Below are positions 12,218 through 24,587 of a DNA stretch of 64,000 nucleotides, piece by piece. A program made the position numbers and the translations under genes. The notes under the pieces were generated by a model. The model was not told where the DNA came from and ran no database searches. It worked only from the letters and a program-made list of their open reading frames with translations. The DNA is from Adiantum capillus-veneris (lineage: Eukaryota; Streptophyta; Polypodiopsida; Polypodiales; Pteridaceae): the NCBI GenBank assembly GCA_014529385.2, contig CM043971.1, positions 59,326,209-59,390,208 of the forward strand, in the 5' to 3' direction. Position 1 is the stretch's first letter. Every line of letters begins with the position of its first letter.

Positions 12218-12784
12218 GATCTCAATGGAATTTTGTTGCTACGACAACCGTACAGTGTACATACAGAGTTCTCCAATTTACATAGTTTTCATTTGGGAAA
12301 TCTCAGAGTAGTAATTCAACTAGGCACAAAGGAATTTTTTAATTTTTTAATTCCACGGTTTAGGGTTGCTATTTGGTCTTTAATGCAGGCCCAAAACTTG
12401 AATCCCTTTGTTACCATAGTTTGCAATTTGGCTGAAATTCGGAGATCGAATTTTTATTTTGTGTATAGTCAAAGAAATTGTAATACCATTGCGGGACATT
12501 TCCACCCAACTAAAGCTAATGTACCACTTTTCTACAAGACCTTTGACTAGATCAATGTGCCTTATGATGCTCTCAATACTTTATTGATTGATGACACACC
12601 ACATAAGGGTTTACTTAATCCACCTGACACTACTATTTCCCCACCTTCATTTGAAGGGAATCTTCATGATTTTTACCTAGAGGACATTTTGGTCCCATAT
12701 CTGGAAGGAATGTACTTAAGCCCATTGAGCACATCGGAATTTGTACTTACAAATGTACTTAGTAATTCATTGTTTATACATTAA
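12218..12784 (+). pseudogene. FCP1/NIF-like HAD phosphatase domain (TE-associated), one in-frame stop
   Basis: A continuous frame of about 188 codons broken by one TAG at 12548-12550. HAD motif I is LDLNGILL (Asp codon at 12218), motif II is VAIWSLM, a candidate motif III Lys lies in HPTKANVPLFYKTFD, and motif IV is TLLIDDTPHKG. The tail LVPYLEGM is usual for the FCP1/SCP (NIF) group. These enzymes are aspartate-nucleophile protein phosphatases; the substrate here is unknown. The frame begins directly after a possible 3' splice site (TATCTTAG), so it may be a late exon of the H3-Ulp1 gene upstream or a separate gene. The second DxD Asp of motif I is Asn, as in some plant HAD proteins, which may matter for catalysis. 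Confidence 0.65.
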
Positions 12785-12818
12785 ATTGATATTTTCTACC
12801 TGTCTATGTGTTTCAAAT

Positions 12819-12852
<34 letters not shown>

Positions 12853-13089
12853 TTGAGAAAACACTTGATATTACGATTAAACTAGTCAAAAAAGTTACAT
12901 TTCGTTGAAGCCATTTAGGCTACATTACATGGGCACAATTTGAATACGGCCAGAAAGATCTCCACACAAAAAATGCTTCTCCCTTCGTTGCATTACTCTT
13001 CGTCCGCCCAACAAGAAATAAAAGTTTATGGAGTCAATGTCGGCAATCTCCTCCACTATGTCATGTCGAAATGGCAAAATATTGCATTG
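12785..13089. other. Intergenic spacer with (GA)n
   Basis: Contains a (GA)n run at about 12822-12850 and otherwise no supported feature. It lies between the 3' ends of the HAD gene (plus) and the unrecognised gene on the minus strand. Confidence 0.6.
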
Positions 13090-14243
13090 CTACCTTATTG
13101 TAATTACTGTCATAAGATTTAGGTCTTTTTCCACCACTTCCACGTCTGTGACAGCATTGTTTGCCAAACTTGCTGCCTCTTGATCCATAGGCACATAGCA
13201 ACCTTCAACAATGTGAGAACGCTTGTACCAAAAGGAGATTATTAATGTCTGTGTTGCAAGCATATACTTGAAAATGAAAGTTTCAAGAGCAATATCGCAA
13301 CATATGCCATATGTTTCTTTCACATACCAGCCTCAATCAAGAAGCTTATCACACAAGAGGGAATCAAATGATTTGCAGAGCAGCATAGTTTTAGCAACAT
13401 GTACTTTGCAGGTATGAACTAACTTAACAAAGAGACCAATAGGATAGAAATTTGCAAGTTTCACAAATTTAGTGGGTATAGAGTTTTGGAGAGACCTCTG
13501 AAGATCCCTATAGAGCCTGCTCCTCAATGCCTCACTCATTGTTGTGTTGGGAATGGGCCAATCCATGGAGTTCCAGTTGGTTGTTAGTAAAACCTTCACC
13601 AACACTCCTCTCTGATTCCTTTGATTGAGTTGGTAGAAATGGTCATAGAAGAAAATACCCTCGTCTGCAAGGATTTTGCTAGTTCTATCAGCATATTGCA
13701 AGACCCCAATATGAGCATGGGTCACAGAGATGAAACCTATAATGCACTCTAGTGGCTCCCATTCCTCATATGAGGAAGGATAAACATTTGTGAATGTAAG
13801 AGAGTAGAAATAAATACAAGCATCTATATAACCTAATTATATATCTGTAATAAGAGAAGAAAAAACAGATTCACATTTGAAATGTAAGATAAGGTTTATA
13901 GAGGAGTGCTAAATAATTAACTTACAGTTGCACCGTCGATTATGCATCATGGAGACATTTCCTCCATTAGAAATCACATCAGAGTGAGTGAAAACATGTT
14001 GAACAAAGACTTATTTCACAGTATTTTACCAAACTCGACTTTGAAATCCAGAACTCTTGCTTTCCATGCAGAATGAAACATATTTGTTTCTTTCGAGCTT
14101 TTTCTCCTTCTTGGATACAGAAGAACCCAAGAACCTTTGCTTATCCTCTGCTCTTGCCACCTATTATCTGTAGTGAGAGAGTTTGAGATTGAGATAGTGC
14201 TTATGCTACTACATGGTCTTCTTGGCACACTAATGGTGAGCAA
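13090..14243 (-). pseudogene. Unrecognised minus-strand gene, multi-exon, probably decayed
   Basis: A frame at 13725-13333 (about 130 residues) extends upstream in the same frame to about 13800 (YPSSYEEWEPLE). It continues in another frame at 13323-13090. An upstream open stretch at 14243-14016 may be a first exon; a donor-like CTGTAAGTTAAT lies near 13925. The protein is rich in aromatic and basic residues, with segments TTNWNSMDWPIPN, KFVKLANFYPIGLFVKL and CDIALETFIFKY. I recognise no domain. It converges on the H3-Ulp1-HAD cluster, the same arrangement as the pair at 1-3189, so it may be the partner gene of one mobile element. That is inference. Confidence 0.35.
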
Positions 14244-14562
14244 CCTCTAGAACTTAATCTTGGGCGGATAGAAGATGAATCCATAGGTATAATGGAGGGA
14301 GAATGAGTTTTGAAAGCCTTTCATAAAGGTAGTGGATATCTTTTAATGAAGGGAGAGAGTTAGCTATCAATCAGTAGTGAGGTGTCAGCAACTTGACGGC
14401 TACTGGCAGTGGGTCCTACTTTGAGAGACAAGGAACTTACCTTACGAAAATGGACAAAACTCAATATTTTAAAATATTTTCTTTCATTTTTGTGTTATTT
14501 TCCATGCATTTCTACGTTACGTAAGGTTGTTGCTCATTGGCGGCGCCTTCTTTTCTCTCTCT

Positions 14563-15930
14563 TCAATAAGGCCCTCCAAATGACCTCCAAAATTTCCTAA
14601 TGACATCTAATGTGGAACTTGGAAACACTACTTCTTCATTTACTTTCAATGGTGCTTTTTTTGGAGACAGCTTCTTTGAAACAATTGTGGTTGATTCTTG
14701 AGGTATGTCAATGATGACATATTCTTGTGGTTTCTTTCCTTTCCTCATTGGTGCTCTTGCATCATGATTTGTGACATGGGTGTTTGTCTCACCTTTTCTA
14801 ATTTCACACTCACAAGTTTTACTAGCTTCCTTTTACACCTTTATCATAAAATAGGAAGCTATGCCATATCCATCCTCATCACAAAACTTTGTAGGCGTTA
14901 TTTCATTTATACACATATCTAGAGTAGCCAGTATCTGATCGCATCTAAACGGTCCAAACAAATGTTTTGGAATTGGCTCTCAAACGTAATCATTATACTC
15001 TATGGATCTCTCTAGGATGCAAAATCTTCTTTCATCAAGATCCCAGATTGGGACGCTGCCAACATCCAAATATACTCTTTATTGTGCATCCATGCCGGTA
15101 TTTCTTTTTCATGGATCATTGTTGAGTCAAATTCCTCTACATGATCTTGACTCACATCTCTATAGTTGTGGTCTTTTATGCTGATCCTTGACACGTAACA
15201 TCCTTGTGCCACAAGTGAGGTGGTCATAGCCCTAATCTTGCACCATCTTTAGTTGACGGCATGAATGGTCATCCTAGAATGAAAGCAAAGTTATTGATGT
15301 TTCCAACATCCACTACTGCAAAGTTATGCTCGTACTCAATTTTGCATGATGATCTATTCAAGTATACCCACAGGTCTCTCTATAAATCCATCTTCAAGTT
15401 ACAGTTTCATTCGTGTTTTTTTGAGAGCTGGTCTACCCCATTTTCTCCATATTTCTTTGGTCGCTATCATGGCCACTCCCGCCCCACTATCAAGTATAGC
15501 AATGGTTCTCACTCCCCGGTGCTCTAGTGGCAAGGTGGTGTTTTCCTCTTCTCCTTCACAATTATCTCCCACCTTGCTGTAAGAGGAATATTTAATCCCA
15601 TCTTCTCTATATTTTTGCTCACTTCTCCCCATATATGTGGTTTGATTTTTAAAAACTTTGAGTAATCGTGCATTGTATAGGAGAGGACCTAAGTTCATGT
15701 AGGCTCTTAGTACCCATAATTTTTTCTATGGCTTTCCACTGAGCTGGGTCCACTTTAACCTCAAATTTTATTTCATGAACTCCTATGAAAGATGGCAAAG
15801 TCTGTCTAGGCCATATGGACCTTAGGGGATACAACCATTGCCACCACCACCAAGATACCAAATAGGCATGAACAACGTGGCTCAAGGGGGATACAAGCCT
15901 CAGTTTTGGGTCAGCAACCTCCTCTACCAC
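14563..15930 (-). pseudogene. Gypsy-type retropepsin fragment
   Basis: Read on the minus strand, 15698-15399 carries RTIAILDSGAGVAMI, the Asp-Ser-Gly-Ala catalytic loop of a retroviral-type aspartic protease. Around 15290-15340 follow HNFAVVDV and FILG-PFM (a stop replaces one residue), matching HTFIVMDF and MILGRPFM of the intact Gypsy protease at 56 kb. Flanking frames at 15930-15649 and 14748-14563 (basic, KKPQEYVIID) look like linker sequence from the same polyprotein. Multiple stops and frameshifts make it a relic. No LTR could be assigned to it in this window. Confidence 0.6.
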
Positions 15931-15959
15931 AAGAAATTTGAGTGATTCTTATGTACACA

Positions 15960-17190
15960 TAGTCTATAGAAATACTTGCGAGCTAGAGAATGCTACTACC
16001 AACTTCATATTATGAAGACCCAAGTGAAACTTGTGAGAGATAACCCAAGAGTAATGTGTATGTTGACAAAGTCATCCTTCTTGGATTAGTATAGATGATG
16101 CTGCACAACCATCATATATTACACAACCAACGAAAAATCATTATATGGTGGAAGAGAACACCTTCATGCTAATAGCAAACCAAAACTATAAACCTAGGGG
16201 TTATCCTACTAGGGCAGGCGAGTCAATGGGAGCTCCATACGCATCCCAATAGGCACGTCAATGCTATGAATGTGGAGGTGATCATTGGGCAAGGTGTTGT
16301 CCACATAAGGGTGAATATGTAAAGATTTTTGGATATTGCAATGAACGTGAAATTAATCATGTTCTTTAGGAATATCCAAAAAATCCTAATAACAAGGGAA
16401 TAGAAATGATGGCTATCCGATTGTATTTTATTGTACTTGATTGGATTAGAAACTGAGCCTACAATTTGAGTAAATTTGGTGACTAGAGTTCAAGCTCAAG
16501 AAGCTACCAAAAGGAAATGTAATGAGAGCATATCGACGAGGACTCAAAGAAAATCTTGGAAAGCTAAACAATTTGAGTAGATTTGGTGACTAGAGTTCAA
16601 GCTCAAGAACCTACCAAAGGTAAACCTGATGAGAGCATATCAATGAGGACTCAAAGAAAATCTTGGAAATCTAAACAAGACAAAATTAAATCCAAAAGGA
16701 TAAAAGAGAAAATTGCCTTAGAAATAGAGATGCAACATACCAAATAGTAGTTAAAACAAGAAAAGGAAAACAAGGAGCAAACAGAAGGAGTGGTGTCATC
16801 CAAGACATCGTAGGGAGGTTCACTTCTGGTGGATATGGTTATAGAACCTTTAAAGGCTCTACTACAATTTTATCTTGCCCAAATTGAAAAAAAATCAAAC
16901 ACTACAACAAAAATAGCTGACATATCCGCATCCAAAAATTGTGAAACAAAGATTTGAAATGTGCAAAAGGCTCATAGAGACAGCTCAAGCTCTAATGGAG
17001 CCAAAGAAACAAAACATCCTTAACTAAGAAGTATTAATCCACAAAAGGTATGGGGAACATTCAGCCAAGGAAAATGGAACACGTGATCAAATGAGACCAG
17101 AGACTGGAACACCATTGAATAATAGGGTAGTGGCATAGATTACTTAAAGTCACAAGTGATGATACCAAGTTCTAAAGTAGAAGAACCTTG
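15960..17190 (+). pseudogene. Gypsy-like gag debris with CCHC knuckle
   Basis: Plus-strand frame with many stops. Near 16260-16310 it encodes QCYECGGDHWARCCPHK, a CX2CX3HX4C zinc knuckle nearly identical in spacing to those of the Gypsy element at 54 kb. A second possible knuckle, FGYCNEREINHVL, follows. The remainder is Lys/Glu-rich and disrupted. A 107-bp tandem duplication lies inside it. It is on the strand opposite the protease relic at 14.6-15.9 kb, so the two come from separate or rearranged copies. Confidence 0.5.
16461..16674. repeat. 107-bp tandem direct duplication
   Basis: The unit beginning ACAATTTGAGTA at 16461 is repeated from 16568 with few substitutions (for example GAAGCTACC versus GAACCTACC). 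Both copies contain GACTAGAGTTCAAGCTCAAG and GACTCAAAGAAAATCTTGGA. Because 107 is not a multiple of three, it would frameshift the gag frame around it. Confidence 0.85.
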
Positions 17191-17511
17191 GCCATAAGCC
17201 TTATGGGAAATAAGAAGGAACAAGAAGGATGGTAGTGTGACTTTCAATTCTACACCTAACATTGAGATCAACATAGATCATAAGTTTTACCCAGTAAATA
17301 TACAATCCATTAGGAAGCGGATGGGGATCTAGGAGGGCCTCTTTATTTGCCATGAGATTATAGAGGTGATTAAGATTTTGACAAATTGATGCACGCCATG
17401 AAATTTTCAAAGTTATGGAAGGCATTTTTGTAGTAGCATTTTTGAAGTGAACAGGTTCATGAAAGTTGACTCTCATCTCTTATTTTACATACAATATCTT
17501 GTGACACTCGC

Positions 17512-18432
17512 AAGGGCTCTTCCTCTTCAACAAGGTCCACAACCATTGTAGGAAATGATCCAAAATCTCCTAAGTGTGGAGATAGCAACACAACCACTCA
17601 ACCAACGACATCAAAAACCATGATCATGGCATACTTGGTAGACGGTAAACAAACAAGGTGAAGACTTAAGGGCACTTACAATCGAGAATGGCACGCTTAG
17701 GGTTCTTGTGGTTCAGAATGAAAATCTCAAGAGGACACTTGAGATGCAAACAACATGTTTGGCAAAGTTGAAGAGGAAGTCAAGGAATGTAAACTCTCTC
17801 TTGTGGACTTGAATGCTTTGAAGGAGCACATGAGAAAAGTAGAGCATGACCATGTATTGAAAGAGGAGAAATTTGACACCATGAGCCAGGATGTATGCGA
17901 CATGAAAAATGTATGCACAAATAATTCTTGGGCTGATATATGTGGTAGCAATGTGGTTCCTAATTCCTCCCTCATGCAAGCTATGGCTCAAACAAAGAAT
18001 GTTAAGAATGTGGATGTGGAGGAGTTGAAGGAACGGGAGCAACGTTTCAAGAACATTTTTATTTGTGGAATTCTCAAAGAGAAGTTAGAGACACCTCCTT
18101 CTCTTTTCATTGTCATTGAAGATTTCTTTAGAGCGCACTTTAGCATGTCCGAAGTTATGGTCTATGGAGCACACAGAGTGGATAAGCAAGGAGCTCCTCG
18201 CTTGAGAGAACGGCAAATTGTATGCACCATGCCAGATGAGACCAAACGAAAGATTATCCTTGAAAATAGTTGGATCTATTTTAGGGATAAAAAATGTTTT
18301 GTATGTGAAGATCGCACTATTAAGCAACAAAACATGTGTTGCAAGGCATATGAGGAAAAGAATAAGAAAAACAAGGAGATATCTCATGAGGAAAATGTGC
18401 CCAAGGAGGATCCAAGTCCCTCGAGCAAATAG
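17512..18432 (+). pseudogene. LINE copy B ORF1 relic
   Basis: The N-terminal part (17512-17754) is frameshifted, but GTLRVLVVQNENLK can be read as in copy A. From 17755 a frame of about 225 residues is open to TAG 18432, covering part of the coiled coil and the RRM-like domain (FKNIFICGI, AHRVDK, RQIVCTMPDETKRKIIL). In family context it is an RNA-binding chaperone. It is non-functional because the N-terminus is broken. Confidence 0.8.
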
Positions 18433-18461
18433 GGAAGCGTGACCTATGAGGTCGAGTTACA

Positions 18462-21400
18462 ATTGAAAATATGCTTTTAAAATTGCAATGGATATCCATG
18501 GAATGCGGGGGTTGGTCTTGATGAACTAACAAGCAAAGCCGATGTTGTACTTCTTGTTGAAACTGGGAGCATGATACACAAAGGATTAACGGCTTGGAGG
18601 ATTACAATGTACATTCATTGTTGTGGGGAAATAATCTCAAGCAACGAAGAGGGCAAGGAGGTAGCATGTATGATTAAGAAAGGATTGGAAGATTTTTATC
18701 AATTGTGAAAGATGACAAGTACAAACGTTATGTATGGCTAAAAATTATGACACCAAAAAGAGCACCCATTTTTGTAGCCGGTTGCTACATTCTTCACCAT
18801 GATTCCCCCTTTTATGCTTGCATGGATAGAGATCAATCATTTTTTTATTTAAAAGAGGGCATTGCTCATTTCAAAGGCGAAGGTGATATTATTGTATTTG
18901 AGGATATGAATGCTCAGACAAAAACATTACAACATGATCCTCAACAATTTGATATGCTATTCAAAGGAGTTGGAGGAAGTTCACTTGTATGATCGTACTT
19001 CCATGGATGAGAAAGAGCCGGATCACTATGAAAATTTACTTTTACACATGTGTAATAGCAAGGGTATGCTCATTGCCAATGGTGTATCTTTGTGGAGTGG
19101 AACCAATGGATTTACATGTAGAAAACATAACGAAAATAGTGTGATTGACTATATGCTACTCTCCGAAGCCATCATGTATCACATAAAGAGTTTATGTTTG
19201 GCCAATGGACCCGTAATTGGACCATCAGACCAACTAAGCATGATAATCTCAGCCAAAGGGAAGAGAAGTTATCACTATGTATGGATTTCAAACGGGCACC
19301 ATTGTATATTGAAATGGTTGAGCAAAAGTTATGGATGACAAAGCTTCAATATGACGTACCATTAGAAACTAAATGGGAAGCTTTCAAGAAAGTTCTTTGT
19401 TCCTGTGCCGAAGCATGCTTTTCCATAAATCATCTCCATGGTATGAACAAAGATAGATCATGCAAAAGGTGGTTGATAAAGAATGTCAAGATGCTCAAAA
19501 GTCCTTGATAAAGCTTGATGTAACTATGGACAAATACAACCATGAAAGTCATTTGCATACATACAAGGTATTGATTCAAAAGAAGAGAAGAAGACGGGAA
19601 TTAAAGCAACAACTTTTTCAAGTCCAAGAAAATACACGTGCATGTGGAAGATTTTGGAGAAACTTGAGGGGCAAGCGGGTTGATAATTTTAGTAACTTGA
19701 GTCTTGTGGATATATACACAAATTGTAGGCAATTATATGAGTAACCAAATGCTGAAAATATGTCATTTTATGGTTCACTCCCATGTATGCCCTCTTTTTT
19801 TACTATTCAAAATGTATGCAGCGGGCTTGAAAAGTTGGCGCTTGCAAAGCGGGAGATCTTCAAGATCCGGAGATGATCAAATGGATGGGATATTTTATCC
19901 ATGATTGGATGTATGATATGTTCAACCTTGCCCTTCAAGATGGTATGCCTTATGATTGGAGTACTAGTTGGGTCAAGCCTTTGCATAAAGGAGGGGATGT
20001 AAAGAATTTAAACAACTATCAGACTATAATGATTGGGTCTCTTATGGCAAAGTTGTTTGGGTGCATAAGGGAGATGAAATTGAGTGATTGGGCTGAAGAG
20101 AATAACAAGCGTGAAAAAGGACAAGCAGGTTTTTGTCGATGCCATAGCACCATTGATCATCTTGTCACTCTTTATGTTCTCGTGGAGGAAAGTCGGTTGA
20201 AAGGCAAGCCGATTGTATTGTTGTTTTGTGGACTTTAAGAAAGCCTTTGATATGATTCCACGTAATTATTTGTGGAGAGTTTATGCTTGCGGTTTTTCAA
20301 ATCTTTGAAAAGGTGATGTGTCAATTGTGCATGGGAAGAGAAATTTCAAAAAGAATTGTAAGCACTATTGGGGTTAAACAAGGATGTCCGTTGTCACCAA
20401 CTCTCTTTGGTCTATGCATCGATCATTTGTAAAAAATGGTACTTGACTTTACGCAAGAAGAAGGCATTGAAGAGGTCACTATTTGCAATGTGGTAATCAT
20501 GCTTTTATTGTATGCGGATGATGTAGTGCTACAAGCACATACTTTAGAAGATGCACAAAAGCTTATGGTTGTCCTTGAGAACTTTTGCTTGCATAGTGGG
20601 CTAATTGTGAATGAATCCAAAATAAATGTTATGCATGTGAAAACCAACCATAAGGAGAAGCCATGCATTGTGTACAACAATGCGTCCAATCACAAGTTGC
20701 ATGAATGTGCTATGCGTCGTTTGGAAGCGGGAAATAGAGCATATTATGCATTTGAGAACATGTGTAATGCGGAAAACATCAAGTATTGGGTTCTCAAGAA
20801 GTACCTTTTTGATGCACGGGTTCTTCTTTATGGATTTGAAGTGTGGGGAGAGAGCATCTCAAAGTCTACTTGGAAAGAGTTTGAGAATGTCCAAAAGTGT
20901 TTTCTTACAAACTTTCTCCAAGTTAAGACACAAACACCATATATGCTCCTACTTCTTGAGTCCGGATCTCTTCCAATTGAGGTTATGGACTACACGATGA
21001 AGATGCATCAAATCCCTCACATCGACTTCCTACAATTGCATGGTGAGCAAGCAAAAAAGTTCAAAAGAGGCATAAAAGCAAGATCTTGAGCATGGGATGG
21101 ATGCAAGACATAAAGAAGTGGTTTGGGAGATGGGATGCATTACACTTCCTACATGATGCTTCAATTGACTCCCAAGTGAATGAAGCTTTTCTACAACGTC
21201 AATGTATTATGGCTTGGGATAAATCCGGTGGGTCACGCTTCATACATTACACCACCCATATTTCCCCCAACTACAAAACCATGTTCTTCGCTGAAAGAGA
21301 AAACTATACTCACACTTACATGCTTGAGCCTATCCCTTGTCAGCAATATGCACTATTACAACCATTCGACTTAGCTCCCATTCCCTTCGATAAGACACAG

Positions 21401-21645
21401 GGCATTGGGGCAATGGAGAAGAGTCAAATCAATTGTGCCCATTATGCTCACTGCAAGCTCGAGAGTCTGAGTACCACACACTACTAGAGTGCTCAGCTTT
21501 TGGTCACATCGGAACTTGATTCCCTCACATTTTCAGCCATGACTTGGACCTACACACATTTCTCTCCCAGCCACGGTGTGGGCTCTCTATTACGACTCTC
21601 ATCACCACAATTTTGGATCATTGAGAGTCACTCATCAGCTATATG
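18462..21645 (+). pseudogene. LINE copy B ORF2 relic (endonuclease-reverse transcriptase)
   Basis: Segments in three frames together rebuild the ORF2 order. Endonuclease pieces: NCNGYPWNAG near 18482, VAGCYILHHDS near 18775, and NGVSLWSGTNGFTCR near 19085. Reverse-transcriptase pieces: NNYQTIMIGSLMAKLFG near 20010, FVDFKKAFDMIPR near 20225, and LLLYADDVVLQAH near 20505. The C-terminal knuckle reads LCPLC then EYHTLLEC near 21435-21490. At least six frameshifts or stops break it. It is useful as an outgroup to show which copy A stops are mutations. Confidence 0.85.
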
Positions 21646-21707
21646 CATACTACATCACATGTAGCTTTGGTCCCATATGTCATATTTGACCTTCGAGGAC
21701 GATAAAA

Positions 21708-21711
<4 letters not shown>

Positions 21712-21788
<77 letters not shown>

Positions 21789-22010
21789 CCGCTCAACCTC
21801 AACTTGAGGTATATGCAATCTAAACAACAATGAAAGCATGGAGATGAGAATTTCAACTAGCTACGCATGTATACTCGTGCAAGGAGTTTTAATGTAGTTG
21901 CTTCAAGATTATGGTTTACTACATTTGTATTGTGTCACCATTAGTGGCAAGATATGAAGTTATAGTAGGCTCAAGTGAATGGAAGTAATTGGATAGTATG
22001 TCATTTAGTG

Positions 22011-22095
<85 letters not shown>
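21712..22095. repeat. Two (CT)n-(CA)n compound microsatellites
   Basis: (CT)n then (CA)n at about 21712-21782, directly at the LINE copy B 3' end, and again at about 22012-22095. Between them lies about 230 bp of unique sequence with no supported gene. A third tract with the same CT-to-CA switch occurs at 27646-27733. Confidence 0.95.
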
Positions 22096-22097
<2 letters not shown>

Positions 22098-23269
22098 AAC
22101 GTATAAAGGAGATTTGGCATGCACAAGGAATCTTGGGAGCACATGTGCAAAGTGTTGATGAGATGGTGATGTGCTAGCTCTAAAGGAGAGGGTAACTATT
22201 AATGAGGGTTAGGTGCTGCTGTAGCCAACGTGCAACTACACTGCAAATTTGGTGTTAGGGTAATCCCACGCTAGTGGCACCATATGGGAAAGATCTCTAG
22301 TCTACTAGGATGGATGAGAATATGACATGGTCCAATAGGAAAAGGATGCAACCTCTCTAACCAATGGATAAAAGGTACCAATCCTATTTAAGAGGCTATC
22401 ATCTAATTAATCATTTGCACCTCGGGAGGTTCACCGTTCAATACCCCCTATATAATGTGCATTCAAGGGGTATTAAAAAAACCCCTCTTTAACATGTCTA
22501 AATGAATATAATGACCCTTTACTTTAGGAAATTCTTCCAAAATTGAATATAAAAATCCCTTATTTTAATGTATCGTTGTTGAATTGCCTAAATTTTTTGT
22601 ATTTTAAAACCCCTCCTTTTGAACTCAAGTTATACATTAACATGATTACATAGTCACCACCCAAGATTTGCCCTTTGAGCTATCATCATTGTGTCTATAC
22701 TCTCTCTTTATGCTCTTGCTCTTGGCGTAACCCTAACCCTAAGTTGCAGTTCCCTAACCCTAATAGCAACATGGTAAGCTTAAGGCTTCATCCACCATAG
22801 CCTAGCTCACTAACAATGCTTAGGGTTGAGTACCCCAATGCTAACACTTGGGTGATTGCAAGGGCATTGCTTGATGGTGGTAAGTGTATGTGTAGGAATT
22901 ATGGTACTGAGAGGCTGGCATGTGGCCATAGACAGTTAGAGACACCCATCACATTGAGCAAGTGTTCCATGGATAGCCAAGGATAAAGCTCACAGTGTAG
23001 TGGAGACATCAAAAGATAAGGTGCATGTCACAATGGACCCATTGCCCAAAGGACAAGGCCTACAACAAAAGTTGGGCACTACCGTCCTTCAATGCCCATT
23101 CAATTATGCTCACTTGAAAATTATACCAGTTCTTCGGCCAAGGCTTGAGCCATAAAGGCCAAGTACACAACATGCAATATGTGTATGTAGTGAAGGCAAT
23201 GTGGTCGCCTTCCTTAGCTAGCAAGGGTATTGGACATGTGCTCTAAACAAAAAAAATGTTGAGTTGTGT

Positions 23270-23270
<1 letters not shown>
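22096..23270. other. Intergenic stretch without recognised genes
   Basis: No coding signal or TE structure was recognised. It includes two short clusters of CCCTAA-like units near 22730-22765, too few to call a telomeric tract. Confidence 0.5.
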
Positions 23271-23273
<3 letters not shown>

Positions 23274-23311
<38 letters not shown>

Positions 23312-23346
23312 ATGATGCCTCCTTAACCTTTTGCCTCTTATGACGT

Positions 23347-23388
<42 letters not shown>
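23274..23388. repeat. Two (CT)n microsatellites in a local duplication
   Basis: (CT)n at about 23274-23304 and 23351-23388. Each is followed by a similar sequence (CAAATCAATGATGCCTCCTTAA versus a close variant of it), suggesting a local duplication of roughly 80 bp. The antisense open frame at 23309-23722 ends in this repeat and has no recognisable domain; it is not called a gene. Confidence 0.8.
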
Positions 23389-23393
<5 letters not shown>

Positions 23394-24076
23394 AAAGGAT
23401 GCTTCCTTAAATATTTTGCAATTTTTTGTTTCATGCTTGAAAAATCATATATACTCTTGACTTTTCGAAACCGTTGATAAGAGCGAGCGAGACCCACCAT
23501 AGGTGGGTTGCAGGAGCTCGTATTGATAGCATACCTATTGATGCTTCCATTAATCATTGTGCAGTCCCGATGGTGTATCTCGGCGAGGATGGATACATAA
23601 ACGCCATTGGAATTGGAAAATTCATACCCGAGGCTGCGTAAATGAACGCAGTAGCAAAGCTGGGTCAAGGCACAAACAGCCAAGTCGGGTCTTGGTGGTC
23701 GCTTGCCATCACTACCTGACATGACTCCGCCATCGAGAGGTTAACGTTTTTTGGGAAAGGGCCGTTGCAACCTCTTGAGGGTTTTAGTTAAATTACGGTC
23801 TGCTTGCCATCGTGGTGGAACTGACCCACCCAATTGCGCGTCACTTTCAACCGGCAATAAAACTTTGACCAAAAGTCAACACGGCTTACTCCATGTTGTT
23901 TGAACCCAACACGTGCTCTAACCTCTACACTACGTGTGTAGGCTTGCAAGGGAGTGTAGCCTTTTAGTTTTGTTCTTCAAAATGTGGAGTCCCCCCAAAA
24001 AAGCGTTGTGATCGCCTGAGCCGGTGAGCATCACCGACACAATAGCAAGCACGCCAAAATTTAACAATTACCCTTC

Positions 24077-24520
24077 ATGAGATGGCCAAGCTGGCCGCAG
24101 AAACTCAACCACAAGCTGTTCAGGGGGATCCAAGAAATGGAGGAGATAACGCAGATGATCGCTTTGCAAACCCATGGGAAAAGTTTTCAATCCCAAACGT
24201 GCACGGGATGTTATGCAGGCCCTTCAAAATGTCTTTGTTGCAACCTACAAATAAGCAAAACTATCAAAGGAACATGCACCATTGAAGCCTAGTCCATGTG
24301 GTACTATTTTCTTGCAGTGCAAGTATGACAGAACCTATGATGAAGGATTCATGGTGTCTCTTGTTGTCATGCATGCATTCAAACACAACACACAGCCAGA
24401 TTTTGGGCCACAATTATCTAGCACCGACGATACCACTGATGTTGAGATGAAGTGCAGCTATCCTAGATTCCTATGGCACCATTTGGCTTCAAGCCGCATC
24501 CATCATGCGTGTCAATGCCA

Positions 24521-24587
<67 letters not shown>

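Larger units (their letters stand above)
17500..21711 (+). mobile_element. L1-like non-LTR retrotransposon, copy B (decayed)
   Basis: Plus-strand relative of LINE copy A. Similarity starts near 17510 (ACTCGCAAGGG, the start of ORF1) and ends with the shared 3' UTR, GGTCCCATATGTCATATTTGACC then GAGGACGATAA. A (CT)n-(CA)n tract follows directly at about 21712. It is 5'-truncated relative to copy A, lacking the leader, and shows many frameshifts and stops, so it is clearly older. No target-site duplication was identified. Confidence 0.85.

Noticed and set aside
17201-17476. 91-residue minus-strand frame
   Set aside because: No domain, no splice or start context, and located in decayed gag debris.
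22728-22768. CCCTAACCCTAA-like units suggesting an interstitial telomere
   Set aside because: Only about two units in each of two short clusters, and not the full seven-base plant repeat; too short to distinguish from chance.
23309-23722. 137-residue minus-strand frame
   Set aside because: No domain, ends inside a (GA) repeat, and its composition does not look coding; left unannotated.
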